Of a stretch of 17,569 bases of DNA, positions 6,461 to 15,403 are shown piece by piece. The stretch's first letter is position 1. Each line of letters begins with the position of its first letter. The translations under genes were made by a program, and so were the position numbers. Where the stretch lies: assembly GCA_016744555.1 (NCBI GenBank), contig JADGED010000026.1, positions 1-17,569 of the forward strand. The letters run 5' to 3'. This DNA is from Desulfuromonadaceae bacterium (lineage in GTDB: Bacteria > Desulfobacterota > Desulfuromonadia > Desulfuromonadales > Geopsychrobacteraceae). A model generated the notes under the pieces. The model searched no databases and was not told the DNA's origin. It worked only from the letters and a program-made list of their open reading frames with translations.

Positions 6461-7777
6461 ATGAAAAACTACATCCTTGATACAAATGTTCTGCTCCACG
6501 ATCCACAGGCGATTTTTAAGTTTTCTGATAATACGGTGATATTACCATTAACGGTTATTGAAGAAATTGATCGTTTTAAGAAAGATCAAAGCGAAACAGG
6601 TCGCAATGCACGACAGATTTCACGTTTGATTGATGGTTTTCGTGCACAGGCAAAATTGATCGATGGTGTTACTTTAGAAAATGGTGGTTTGCTTAAGGTA
6701 GCAATCTATAAGCAAGAGTTTCTGCAAAAGTTGCCGCCAGAATTACGCAACGATCAAGGTGATAACCGCATCTTAGCAGTAGCTCAGGATTTGCAAGAAA
6801 ATTTGCCCCAAGGTACAGTTTTCTTTATTACTAAAGATATAAACCTGCGAATTAAAGCTGACACTATCGGTATCCACGCAGACGATTATCAAAGTGATAA
6901 GGTTCCGATTGAAGATCTATATACCGGAACCGGTGAACTATTTTTGCCAAAAGAACAAATTGACCAATTTTATGAAACCGGATCATTGGTTATTGAAGGA
7001 GATTTTTTCAACAATCAGGGGATAACTTTGATTGATGATTCTAATCCATCCCATTCAGCTATCGGTCGCTATGATACCGCCACTAAAACCGTTGTAGGTC
7101 TAATCAAAGTACCGAAAGAGGGTATTTGGGGAATTTATCCACGCAATCGGGAGCAGCAGTTTGCGTTTGATTTGTTGCTGGATGAAAGTATCCAATTGGT
7201 ATCGTTGGTCGGTAAAGCTGGAACCGGAAAAACCTTGCTGGCAATTGCCGCTGGTTTAGTTAAAACTGCCGATGAGAGTGCCTATAATCGACTTTTGGTA
7301 TCACGACCAGTGTATCCCATGGGGCGTGATTTGGGGTTCTTACCCGGCGATGTTGAGGATAAGCTTGCCCCATGGATGCAGCCAATTTTTGATAATGTTG
7401 AATTGTTGTTAACCTCGTACGATGAGGGTGGTAATCGGAAACGTGGCTATCGGGAATTGCTCGATCTTGGACTGATGGAGATAGAACCACTTACCTATAT
7501 CCGTGGACGTTCCATTCCGAAACAATATATGATTGTAGATGAGGCACAAAACCTTACTCCACATGAAATTAAAACTATAATTACCCGTGCTGGCGAAGGA
7601 ACCAAAATTGTCCTAACCGGCGACCCCTACCAAATTGATAACCCATATGTCGATTCTGCCAGTAATGGTTTATCGTTTTCGGTAGAAAGGTTAAAGGGGC
7701 AGGATATAACCGGTCATACAACTTTAAGTAAGGGAGAACGCTCTTTGCTCGCTGAATTGGCGGCAAATCTGCTGTAA
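6461..7777 (+). CDS. PIN domain-PhoH family ATPase (predicted RNase/helicase fusion)
   Basis: The 438-residue protein joins an N-terminal PIN nuclease domain to a C-terminal PhoH NTPase domain, the arrangement of the PhoH2/YlaK family linked to RNA unwinding and cleavage. The PIN acidic residues appear as D7 in LDTNVLLHD, the EEIDRFKK segment (34-41), D101 in NDQGDNRILA and D126 in TKDINLRI. The PhoH part has Walker A GKAGTGKT (251-258), Walker B YMIVDEAQN (356-364) and LTGDPYQID (385-393). The ATG at 6461 has AAGGGG about 9 nt upstream. It leads a tight rightward cluster, with tsaD starting 11 bp after its stop. A role in rRNA or mRNA processing would suit the tsaD and rsmA neighbours. The substrate is not known from sequence. 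Confidence 0.93.
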   Translation: MKNYILDTNVLLHDPQAIFKFSDNTVILPLTVIEEIDRFKKDQSETGRNARQISRLIDGFRAQAKLIDGVTLENGGLLKVAIYKQEFLQKLPPELRNDQGDNRILAVAQDLQENLPQGTVFFITKDINLRIKADTIGIHADDYQSDKVPIEDLYTGTGELFLPKEQIDQFYETGSLVIEGDFFNNQGITLIDDSNPSHSAIGRYDTATKTVVGLIKVPKEGIWGIYPRNREQQFAFDLLLDESIQLVSLVGKAGTGKTLLAIAAGLVKTADESAYNRLLVSRPVYPMGRDLGFLPGDVEDKLAPWMQPIFDNVELLLTSYDEGGNRKRGYRELLDLGLMEIEPLTYIRGRSIPKQYMIVDEAQNLTPHEIKTIITRAGEGTKIVLTGDPYQIDNPYVDSASNGLSFSVERLKGQDITGHTTLSKGERSLLAELAANLL

Positions 7778-7788
7778 ATATATTAACC

Positions 7789-8805
7789 ATGTTGTTATTA
7801 GCTATAGAAAGTTCATGTGACGAAACGGCAGCGGCAGTAGTTCGCGATGGTCGCCAAGTTTTATCCAATATAATTTCCTCACAGGTAGATTTACACGCGG
7901 TTTATGGTGGGGTGGTGCCAGAGCTCGCCTCAAGACGACACTTAGAAGTGATCAACCCACTAGTTGCAGAAGCTTTATCAACTGCAGGTGTAAAAGCCGA
8001 AGAGCTTGAAGGTATTGTTGTTACTCGTGGTCCAGGATTAGTAGGTGCATTGTTGGTAGGGGTATCTTTTGCTAAAGCTTATGCTTATGCGCTCGGAATT
8101 CCGTTTTTAGGTGTTCACCATATAGAGGGACATATTTTAGCTGTTCAGCTTGAGCAAGAAGTTCAATACCCATTTTTAGCTGTAGCTGTCTCTGGCGGAC
8201 ATACCCATTTGTATCGTGTCGATGCGATTGGTAAATACAAATTGCTCGGCAGAACTGTTGATGATGCAGCTGGGGAAGCATTTGATAAAGTAGCAAAAAT
8301 GATGGGTTTGGCGTATCCGGGTGGCCCCATCATCGACAAACTTGCAGCGAGTGGTGATGATGGCGGGATCGTTTTTCCTCGCCCTATGTTAAAGAAACAA
8401 AACTGTGATTTTAGCTTTTCAGGAGTTAAAACAGCAGTATTGAATTATTTGCAAAAACTTGATTCCAAGCCGGATGAAAAACAAATTAGGCAAATAGCTA
8501 CGGCATTTCAAACGGCAGTAGTTGATGTTATAACTCAAAAAGCATTACGAGCTGCAGAGATGGAAGGCTTACAACGTGTTGTAGTTGTTGGCGGAGTCGC
8601 ATGTAACTCAGGGTTGCGTAAAAAGTTTGCCGAATTGTCCTTGGTTAACAATTTATCCGTATATTTCCCTTCACCGCTTCTTTGTGCTGACAACAGTGCC
8701 ATGTTAGCAGTAGCAGGTGATCATTATTTATCGCAGGGATTTACTTCCCAATTAGAATTGAATGCTGTCTCCAATTGGCCATTGGATCAGATTCATTACG
8801 GATAA
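7789..8805 (+). CDS. tsaD: tRNA N6-threonylcarbamoyladenosine synthase catalytic subunit
   Basis: TsaD transfers the threonylcarbamoyl group from threonylcarbamoyl-AMP to A37 of tRNAs that read ANN codons, working with TsaB and TsaE in the cytosol. The 338-residue length is standard. Visible are the ASKHA-fold start LLLAIESSCDETAAAV (2-17), TRGPGLVGALLVG (79-91), the metal-binding HHIEGH (His111 and His115), SGGHTHLY (135-142), GRTVDDAAGEAFDKVAKMMGL (about 154-174) and the C-terminal metal Asp in LCADNSAML. The ATG at 7789 has no clear Shine-Dalgarno, and only 11 bp separate it from the PhoH stop, so translational coupling is likely. No missing residue or truncation is seen. Its partners tsaB and tsaE are not in the window. 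Confidence 0.97.
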   Translation: MLLLAIESSCDETAAAVVRDGRQVLSNIISSQVDLHAVYGGVVPELASRRHLEVINPLVAEALSTAGVKAEELEGIVVTRGPGLVGALLVGVSFAKAYAYALGIPFLGVHHIEGHILAVQLEQEVQYPFLAVAVSGGHTHLYRVDAIGKYKLLGRTVDDAAGEAFDKVAKMMGLAYPGGPIIDKLAASGDDGGIVFPRPMLKKQNCDFSFSGVKTAVLNYLQKLDSKPDEKQIRQIATAFQTAVVDVITQKALRAAEMEGLQRVVVVGGVACNSGLRKKFAELSLVNNLSVYFPSPLLCADNSAMLAVAGDHYLSQGFTSQLELNAVSNWPLDQIHYG

Positions 8806-8816
8806 TATTAGCTTTT

Positions 8817-9302
8817 ATGTGGACGCGGTGGGGTTTTTTCCGACAATTTAAACTAAACATTATTCGTTTGGCACGGTTGCGTACTGAGCCTGATGCTATT
8901 GCGCGTGGTATGGCATTAGGCTTATTTATTGGTTTTTCACCTACCTTCGGTGTGCAAATGCTTTTGGCATTGTTTTTTGCTTTTTTATTTCGGCAAAATA
9001 AAATTGCAGCTTTTGTTGGAGTTTGGGTAACTAATCCTATAACTGCTCCAGTTATATATGGCCTCGAATATCAGGTTGGTAGATTATTGCTTGGTCTTCC
9101 CCCTCTTGAAATAGAACACTTCTCATGTGAATTAATATGGTCCTTGGGTTCTAAGGTTGGTGTTCCATTATTGGTAGGAAGTTTAGCTTTAGGTATACCA
9201 GTTGCTATAATTGGTTATTCAATTACGGTAAGAATGGTTCCTAGTTTACAACAATGGAAAATTCCTCGCTGGCCTCGGCGAATCATTGGACGGAAAAAAT
9301 AA
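8817..9302 (+). CDS. DUF2062 integral membrane protein
   Basis: The product is a 161-residue hydrophobic protein of the DUF2062 family, whose biochemical role is not established. The family signature is clear: GMALGLFIGFSPTFGVQM (31-48) followed by VTNPITAPVIYGLEY (71-85). Three hydrophobic segments, about 31-58, 63-83 and 114-137, suggest an inner-membrane protein. Both ends are basic. I chose ATG 8817 (MWTRWGFF), 11 bp after the tsaD stop. A TTG at 8775 is in frame but would overlap tsaD by 31 bp with no family match. The Shine-Dalgarno is weak (GGAT over the tsaD stop), so coupling with tsaD is likely. It ends 4 bp before rsmA. Confidence 0.87.
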   Translation: MWTRWGFFRQFKLNIIRLARLRTEPDAIARGMALGLFIGFSPTFGVQMLLALFFAFLFRQNKIAAFVGVWVTNPITAPVIYGLEYQVGRLLLGLPPLEIEHFSCELIWSLGSKVGVPLLVGSLALGIPVAIIGYSITVRMVPSLQQWKIPRWPRRIIGRKK

Positions 9303-9306
9303 ATTA

Positions 9307-10095
9307 ATGGATTATCGGACTAAAAAACGCTTTGGGCAACACTTTCTCCATGACAAGTCAGTAATTAATAAAATAATTTCTGCGGCCAAGCTTGAAGTAG
9401 ATCAGCAAGTGGTTGAAATTGGTCCAGGTCTAGGCGTATTAACTGACGAATTGTTGCCACGCTGTGCCCACGTTCAGGTCATGGAAATTGATCGAGATTT
9501 AATTGAGCGCCTTGAACAACGCAATGATTCACGTTTATCGATTAACGCTGGTGATGTTTTAAAACTTTCATGGCGTGAATTTCTTACCCAAGCACCATAT
9601 ACTATGGTTGCTAACCTTCCTTATAATATTTCTAGCCAGGTCGTTTTTAAATTAATTGATCACCGTGATTTATTTCAGCGGATGGTATTAATGTTTCAGC
9701 GTGAAGTGGGGGAACGGTTAGTAGCATCTCCCGGTGGTAAGGATTATGGTATTTTATCTGTCCTATGCCAACTTTGGTTCGATATATCTACCGTTACATT
9801 GGTGAAACCAGGCGCGTTTAATCCACCACCACGAGTAGATTCCATTGTTTTAAAGTTTATCCCCTTAGAACAACCCCGTGTAGACCCAGTTGATGTGGAT
9901 CTTTTTCGTTCTGTAGTCAAAGGTGCATTTACTCAACGACGGAAAACTGTTCGCAATAGTTTACTGGCTAGTGGGTTTGCTGCAGATAAGGTAGATTGTG
10001 CCCTTGCCGGAGCTGGAATTTCCCCTGGCTGCCGTGGTGAAACCCTGTCCTTACAAAATTTTTCTGACCTAACCTACTTTTTTAATAAAAAATAA
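9307..10095 (+). CDS. rsmA: 16S rRNA (adenine1518-N6/adenine1519-N6)-dimethyltransferase (KsgA)
   Basis: RsmA uses S-adenosylmethionine to dimethylate two adjacent adenosines in the 3' hairpin of 16S rRNA late in 30S assembly. The 262-residue protein shows the N-terminal KKRFGQHFL (6-14), the AdoMet-binding motif I VEIGPGLG (36-43), acidic motif II MEIDRDL (59-65), GDVL (82-85), the catalytic motif IV NLPYNISS (103-110), and the later PGAFNPPPRVDSIV and AFTQRRKTVRNSL segments. ATG 9307 gives the usual family start MDYRTKKRFGQ. An in-frame TTG 21 bp upstream lies inside the DUF2062 gene and is not favoured. It starts 4 bp after that gene, so it belongs to the same transcript. Loss of rsmA gives kasugamycin resistance in other bacteria. 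Confidence 0.97.
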   Translation: MDYRTKKRFGQHFLHDKSVINKIISAAKLEVDQQVVEIGPGLGVLTDELLPRCAHVQVMEIDRDLIERLEQRNDSRLSINAGDVLKLSWREFLTQAPYTMVANLPYNISSQVVFKLIDHRDLFQRMVLMFQREVGERLVASPGGKDYGILSVLCQLWFDISTVTLVKPGAFNPPPRVDSIVLKFIPLEQPRVDPVDVDLFRSVVKGAFTQRRKTVRNSLLASGFAADKVDCALAGAGISPGCRGETLSLQNFSDLTYFFNKK

Positions 10096-10274
10096 ATTAA
10101 AAAATATAAATTCCACTTGAAAACTGTAAAATGGTGGTCTATTGTTTTTACGGTGTGATCTGCGATAACCGTATCGTAGTTTGTCCATTGCACGATCCTC
10201 TACTACCGGTAGAGAGTTGGTGAAAATTATAGTTTTATTGCCAGCTGTCTTGCCGCTTCAAATCGGAGATAGAC
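10096..10274 (+). promoter_or_regulatory. Structured leader between rsmA and the glutamate dehydrogenase gene
   Basis: No gene is supported in this 179-bp gap. It holds several neighbouring inverted repeats: TACGGT (10149-10154) with ACCGTA (10168-10173), ATCGT (10173-10177) with ACGAT (10192-10196), and CTCTAC (10198-10203) with GTAGAG (10209-10214). The last includes the perfect palindrome CTACCGGTAG (10203-10212). None is followed by a T tract, so these are not terminators for rsmA. They may be part of a regulatory 5' leader or operator for the dehydrogenase gene. The ribosome binding site CGGAGA lies just before the ATG at 10275. Confidence 0.35.
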
Positions 10275-13200
10275 ATGAAGGTGACAGTTGCTCGTGGTGC
10301 TAGATCTACTGCTGAAAATGATCAGTTTTTTCAGCTTGATAAAATTGAACAGGAGCTAGTCAAAAAAGATAAAACGGAAAATCTCTCTGCTTGTCTTGAT
10401 TTAGTCCCTATTTTACGACAAGAAATCCCAGAGAGCTTTTTATCTCCACTCTCTCTGACGCAACTGGTTGACAACCTCATTCTCGCCAGTGACTTTTTGT
10501 CGCTAAGAGAAGAGGATGAAATAAAAGTAAAGTTACAACTACTTGATGTAGCAGGACATTATTACCTTTTTACTAATTCTGCCGATGCTAATCATATCTT
10601 TTTCTCAATTCAAGCATACCTCCATCGTCGTTCATTGCATTTTCGCGTTATCTGCCATCCGATTTTAGCGATTTCTAGAACTAAGGGGAAACTGCACCAA
10701 GTTTCTACGGATAGTAGTAATTTACCCTTAGAATCTTTTGTCTGGATGGAACTAGAACGCTTTCCGGTCTCGATGGTTGCCGAATTAGAACGTTCAATTC
10801 AAGAGGTTATAACTGCTGCAGCTACCATTCGGCGTGATCGACCTGCAATGTTGCAACAGATTGCATCTTTAGGGAAAATTGATGGATTGGGACAATATTG
10901 CGACCTTTATGATTGGTTGCAGCAAGAAAATTTCATTCCTGTTGCTACCCGCAGCTATAGTTACGATTTAAATGCCGCAGAAACAAGTTTTAGTGAAGAT
11001 TCCGATACCGCATTGGGTTTAACCCAGTTTTATGACCAAGCTTTTTATAAAGATGCTCAGGTGGTTCAATTAACCACTGAAACAGTCTATCCGTTGTTGG
11101 GTCACGGCAAAAATGTTGATTTGGAAAAGACAGAATTGCGCTGCCCGCTTCACCGTTTTGAGCGTCTGACTTACATGGGTTTGCGTGAAGAGTTAGCTGA
11201 TGGTCGTTACCGGGAACATTGCTTCTGGGGATTTTATACACAAAAAAGTATCGCCGAAAACGCTTTCGCTATTCCGGCATTACGTCAGCGGATTGAGATA
11301 GCGCAACAAGAGCTTAAAATTCCTCATGATAGTCATAATTATCGGAAGACTATCCAGATTATAAATAGTTTTCCTAAAATAGAATTGTTTTTGATGGATG
11401 ACGCTGCATTAAGGCGCATGTTGCGTTCCTTTACCCAAATGCATCGTCAAGCGGGGGTAAAAGTTGTAGTTGCACCAAGTGCGGCGGAGGCAGCATTGAC
11501 ATTGATGTTGATTATGCCAAACGAATATTATTTGCCAGAGCATATCGAGCGGATGGAAACTTATCTGCGGCGTTACTTTAAAGCAGTATCAATTGAATCA
11601 CGCTTAATTCATCTTGCTTCTGATTACCTAAGCCTCCATGTAAATTTACAGTTGAATAAAAAAGAGGTTCATATTGACCTAAATCAATTGGAGCAAGGGT
11701 TAACAAGGGTTGCAATACCGTGGAATTTGAAATTTAAAGCACTGTTAGAGAAGAACTTTGCTGCTGCTTCAATTCCATTAGTTAAACGCTATAGCAGTGC
11801 GTTTAATAAAGAGTATCGTACTCGTACCCATCCGCGATTTGCCGTACGAGATGTGGCAAATATTGAAAAACTGTTACAGGATCGCAGTGAGTTGTTTGAT
11901 TTGTGGGGGCCATTCCACGAAGAAGAGGATTACTACCGTCTCCAGTATTATAGTTTTAGCCGTAGTTATTTAAATGACCTTATGCCGTTTTTGCAAAACT
12001 TAGATCTTTGTGTTTTACACGAAGTCGATTTTGATCTAGAGGTTAGTAGCGAGCAAGTTTATATAAAAAGTTTTGCCATCAAGCCAAACGCTGCCAATAG
12101 CCTGCCATTTAAAGAAATTAAAAGCCAGTTACTGGATACCCTGTTGGCAATGTGTAATAAAGAGGTAGAAAATGATTACCTTCATCGTTTACAGCCTCTT
12201 ACCGGTCTTACATGGCATGAAATTGATGTTTTCCGTGGCTATAGAAACTACTATTTTCAATTAGGAAATCCATTTACTAAAAAACGGGTTGCAGATGCGT
12301 TAGTTAACAATTTTAAAGTTGCTCATCTGTTGTACCGTTATTTTGAAGGACGTTTTAACCCCGCCGAAGAACTCGCTGATCAAATGACACGAGAACTTGA
12401 AGTGTTATCGCCGATCAGACAAGAGCTGGCTACTGCACTAGAGGTTGTTAGTGATCCCAATGAAGATAAGATTTTACGTACTATGTTTAATCTTATCGAT
12501 TCTACTATCCGCACCAATTTTTATCTGCGCTATAAGCAAGATGATTATTTCTTCTCGTTTAAAATTAATGCGCTAGGCGTTATTGATATGCCGTTGCCGC
12601 GGCCACTTTATGAGATTTATGTTCATTCAGCTAAAATGGAAGGGCTGCATTTACGTGGAGGAAAGGTTGCACGTGGTGGTATTCGTTGGTCAGATCGCCC
12701 CGATGACTTCAGAACCGAAATTCTTGGCTTAGTTAAAGCCCAGATGACCAAAAATGCTGTTATTGTTCCAGAAGGTTCTAAGGGGGGATTTGTTACTAAG
12801 CGTACCAGCACTGACAGAGAAGAAATGGGTAAAATTGTTATCGAATCATACCAACTGTTGATGCGTGGTTTACTTGATTTGACCGATAATTGGGTTGGTG
12901 ATGATATCGTGCAGCCTGAAGGCATTGTGACTTACGATGACCTGGACCCTTATCTAGTTGTTGCTGCCGACAAAGGTACTGCTCACTTGCCAGATACTGC
13001 CAACGGTGTTAGTGAATCTTACGATTTTTGGCTCGGCGATGCCTTTGCTAGCGGTGGTTCTCACGGCTATGACCACAAAAAATTAGGGATAACAGCTCGT
13101 GGTGCATGGGAGAGTGTTAAGCGTTCATTTCGCGAGATGAATCACGATATCCAAACTCAAGAGTTTACCGTTGTTGGTGTTGGTGATATGAGTGGAGACG

Positions 13201-15041
13201 TGTTTGGCAACGGCATGTTGCTGTCACGAAAAATTAAATTATTTGCAGCTTTTGACCATCGTCATATATTCCTTGACCCTAATCCCGATGCAGAAAAGTC
13301 ATTCCAAGAGCGAGAGCGCTTGTTTAATCTTCCCCGTTCAAGCTGGGACGATTACAACAAAGATCTTATTTCTGCTGGTGGTGGAGTGTTCTCGCGGCAA
13401 TTAAAAGAAATTCCAATTTCAGCTGAGGTAGCTCAATGGTTGGGTATACGTCAAAGCAGTATTGATGTTCCTGGATTAATCAAGTTGTTGCTTACTGCTT
13501 CCGTTGATCTATTGTGGAATGGTGGTATCGGAACCTATGTAAAGGCATCTACCCAAAGTAATGAAGAAGTTGGTGATCGTGCCAATGACGCCGTTCGTAT
13601 CGATGGTCTTGAAATACAAGCAAAAGTTGTTGGTGAGGGGGGTAATCTTGGCCTTACTCAACTTGGCAGAATTGAATATGCTTTACATGGTGGGTCAGTG
13701 AACACTGATGCCATAGATAATTCAGCTGGGGTCGATTGTTCAGACCACGAGGTAAATCTTAAGATTTTGTTACGTTTGTTGCGACAGCAGGGCCATATCA
13801 AAGATCTTAATGCTGGATATTCATTTTTAGAGGAGATGGAAGAGACCGTTTGCCTCGATGTTTTAGCTAACAACTATACCCAAACACTTTCTCTTTCTCT
13901 TGATGAAATTCGTTGTGGGGACGATGTAGAGCCGTACTTAGAGTTGATTGATCGCTTAGGTCGTTCCGGATTACTGGATCGACGTGGAGAGTTTTTGCCG
14001 AGCAGGAAAGAAGTTGCTGCGCGGCAGCCAAATTTGTTAGCCCGCCCAGAGCTTACTATCTTGTTAGCTTACAGCAAAATGTTCTTGTTTAAGTCATTGT
14101 TAGAGGCTGAATTGCCACAAAATAAAGTGGTTTCTCAATTGCTTTACGACTATTTCCCGCAACAAGCAATTGATCGTTACAGTGACTCGTTGCTGAGTCA
14201 TCCATTGGCAAAAGAGATAACCGCTACAATATTGACTAATCGGGTTATCGATCAAGCTGGTAGCACATTCCTGCAAACGGTAAGTCGTATAACCGGTAGT
14301 AGCCAGGTTGAAGTTGCCAATGCATATTTGATATTCGACGATATGCTCGGTGGTACTGAATTACGTCAAGCAGTGTTTGCGTTGGATAATACAACCTCGT
14401 CTGTTAAGCAGTATGCATTGTTGTTGAAACTAGAAAATTTAATTAGTTCTTACTGTGTTTATGCACTAACAAATGGGATGGAAGTTCCGTCGTCGGATAA
14501 AGATTTAGAATTGATGACCATGCAAATAAAACAGTACGCAGGATTGTTGCCTAAGGTTCTTCCACCTGAAGCATGGAGTGCGTGTGAACAACTTCAGGTT
14601 GAATTAGAGTCAGAAGGCTTTTCTCATGAAGTTGCCTTCCGTTTTGCAGTTTTAGATTCATTGTCAGACTTTTTGCCAGTAATAGGAATGGTTGAATCTT
14701 CAGATCAAAATTTAGAGCAGTTGGTACAGATTAAGTTGCTGGTTGAAAAAAAGATTAATAGCTGTGCAATTTTAAGGGTATTAGATAAAGTTTCGGTAGT
14801 GGACAGCTGGGATCGTCGAGCACGTGAATCATTAATCAGCTCTCTAGAGTCCGCAAATCTTAAAATAGTACAACTGGTGGTTGAGGAAGCTGCGGATAAA
14901 CCACTAAGTTTTTTCAGTAAGCGGCGCCAGAAAATGCGCCTTTTGGATGGCTTAAGGAGTTCACTTACTAGTGAAGTGCCACGTAATTTTCACCCATTTA
15001 CAGTTTTATTGCATGCGTTAGAAAATTTACTAACGATATAA
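10275..15041 (+). CDS. NAD-specific glutamate dehydrogenase, large (about 180-kDa) type
   Basis: It catalyses oxidative deamination of glutamate to 2-oxoglutarate and ammonium with NAD, in a homo-oligomeric cytosolic enzyme. At 1588 residues it matches the L-GDH180 family (GdhB of Pseudomonas, Streptomyces GDH), in which a long N-terminal region with ACT-like folds precedes the catalytic core. The core is unmistakable: GGKVARGGIRWSDRPDDFRTE (about 793-814), KAQMTKNAVIVPEGSKGGF (about 820-839), VAADKGTAHLPDTAN (about 896-911), and the nucleotide-binding VVGVGDMSGDVFGNGML (about 965-981). A long C-terminal helical region follows. The ATG at 10275 has GGAG 6 nt upstream. It follows rsmA by 179 bp and ends before a strong terminator, so it is probably transcribed alone or as the last gene of a read-through unit. 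No frameshift or missing motif is seen. Confidence 0.95.
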   Translation: MKVTVARGARSTAENDQFFQLDKIEQELVKKDKTENLSACLDLVPILRQEIPESFLSPLSLTQLVDNLILASDFLSLREEDEIKVKLQLLDVAGHYYLFTNSADANHIFFSIQAYLHRRSLHFRVICHPILAISRTKGKLHQVSTDSSNLPLESFVWMELERFPVSMVAELERSIQEVITAAATIRRDRPAMLQQIASLGKIDGLGQYCDLYDWLQQENFIPVATRSYSYDLNAAETSFSEDSDTALGLTQFYDQAFYKDAQVVQLTTETVYPLLGHGKNVDLEKTELRCPLHRFERLTYMGLREELADGRYREHCFWGFYTQKSIAENAFAIPALRQRIEIAQQELKIPHDSHNYRKTIQIINSFPKIELFLMDDAALRRMLRSFTQMHRQAGVKVVVAPSAAEAALTLMLIMPNEYYLPEHIERMETYLRRYFKAVSIESRLIHLASDYLSLHVNLQLNKKEVHIDLNQLEQGLTRVAIPWNLKFKALLEKNFAAASIPLVKRYSSAFNKEYRTRTHPRFAVRDVANIEKLLQDRSELFDLWGPFHEEEDYYRLQYYSFSRSYLNDLMPFLQNLDLCVLHEVDFDLEVSSEQVYIKSFAIKPNAANSLPFKEIKSQLLDTLLAMCNKEVENDYLHRLQPLTGLTWHEIDVFRGYRNYYFQLGNPFTKKRVADALVNNFKVAHLLYRYFEGRFNPAEELADQMTRELEVLSPIRQELATALEVVSDPNEDKILRTMFNLIDSTIRTNFYLRYKQDDYFFSFKINALGVIDMPLPRPLYEIYVHSAKMEGLHLRGGKVARGGIRWSDRPDDFRTEILGLVKAQMTKNAVIVPEGSKGGFVTKRTSTDREEMGKIVIESYQLLMRGLLDLTDNWVGDDIVQPEGIVTYDDLDPYLVVAADKGTAHLPDTANGVSESYDFWLGDAFASGGSHGYDHKKLGITARGAWESVKRSFREMNHDIQTQEFTVVGVGDMSGDVFGNGMLLSRKIKLFAAFDHRHIFLDPNPDAEKSFQERERLFNLPRSSWDDYNKDLISAGGGVFSRQLKEIPISAEVAQWLGIRQSSIDVPGLIKLLLTASVDLLWNGGIGTYVKASTQSNEEVGDRANDAVRIDGLEIQAKVVGEGGNLGLTQLGRIEYALHGGSVNTDAIDNSAGVDCSDHEVNLKILLRLLRQQGHIKDLNAGYSFLEEMEETVCLDVLANNYTQTLSLSLDEIRCGDDVEPYLELIDRLGRSGLLDRRGEFLPSRKEVAARQPNLLARPELTILLAYSKMFLFKSLLEAELPQNKVVSQLLYDYFPQQAIDRYSDSLLSHPLAKEITATILTNRVIDQAGSTFLQTVSRITGSSQVEVANAYLIFDDMLGGTELRQAVFALDNTTSSVKQYALLLKLENLISSYCVYALTNGMEVPSSDKDLELMTMQIKQYAGLLPKVLPPEAWSACEQLQVELESEGFSHEVAFRFAVLDSLSDFLPVIGMVESSDQNLEQLVQIKLLVEKKINSCAILRVLDKVSVVDSWDRRARESLISSLESANLKIVQLVVEEAADKPLSFFSKRRQKMRLLDGLRSSLTSEVPRNFHPFTVLLHALENLLTI

Positions 15042-15063
15042 TCTAAGTTGATTAATATTAATG

Positions 15064-15089
15064 GGGGCGGAGTATTCCGCCCCTTTTTT
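15064..15089 (+). terminator. Strong intrinsic terminator of the glutamate dehydrogenase gene
   Basis: GGGGCGGA (15064-15071) pairs perfectly with TCCGCCCC (15076-15083) around a GTAT loop, followed by six T (15084-15089), 22 bp after the stop codon. This is a textbook Rho-independent terminator. Confidence 0.95.
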
Positions 15090-15287
15090 GCGTTTAATCT
15101 AGGGTGTAATATCTTCCTGATTTTACAAGCATTTAAAACTTATTACCAATACTCATAATTTGTGAGAGTTTCCCGATAGACTCTAAATAATAACTGTGTT
15201 ATATCACTTTGTCTTAATGAGTTTGTAGCTGACCCGGAACATTGTACTGGAGTCAAAATTGCTACTGTTCAATGTTTAAAAAATATA

Positions 15288-15349
15288 CCGCCTGGATCTG
15301 TGGACCGGGACGGAAGGTCGTTTTACTTAACAGGATCGGTACGATTCTG
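15288..15349 (+). promoter_or_regulatory. Structured panB leader RNA, candidate pan motif
   Basis: The untranslated leader before panB folds into hairpins. In the first, CCG-CCTGG (15288-15295) pairs with CCGGG-A-CGG (15305-15313), leaving A15310 bulged, with a 9-nt loop. In the second, CAGGATCG (15331-15338) pairs with CGATTCTG (15342-15349), one pair being G-U, with a GTA loop. The pan RNA motif is a known cis-regulatory stem-loop with conserved bulged A residues, often in tandem, in front of panB-type genes in Firmicutes and deltaproteobacteria. Position and the bulged A fit, but I have not aligned the element to the family model, so identity is tentative. Confidence 0.45.
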
Positions 15350-15354
15350 CCTGT

Positions 15355-15389
15355 GCCTTTCGTTGCGACGATAGGCTCTTTTTGTTTTT
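15355..15389 (+). terminator. Intrinsic terminator inside the panB leader (attenuator)
   Basis: GCCTTTCGT (15355-15363) pairs with ACGATAGGC (15368-15376) with one internal T-T mismatch and a TGCG loop, followed by TCTTTTTGTTTTT (15377-15389). It lies 14 bp before the panB start and after the structured leader. There is no gene just upstream to terminate, so it most likely works as a transcription attenuator for the pantothenate operon. CCTGT (15350-15354) before it could pair with ACAGG (15330-15334), giving a mutually exclusive fold. Confidence 0.7.
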
Positions 15390-15403
15390 ATCGAGGGAAT
15401 AAC

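Noticed and set aside
10131..10223. 30-codon reading frame (starting MVVYCFYG) in the glutamate dehydrogenase leader
   Set aside because: It has no Shine-Dalgarno and no recognisable family, overlaps the inverted repeats, and shows no run of regulatory codons typical of a leader peptide.
15242..15403. 54-codon N-terminal extension of PanB from TTG 15242
   Set aside because: The extension covers the structured leader and terminator and does not match PanB N-termini. GTG 15404 has a good ribosome binding site and the family start.
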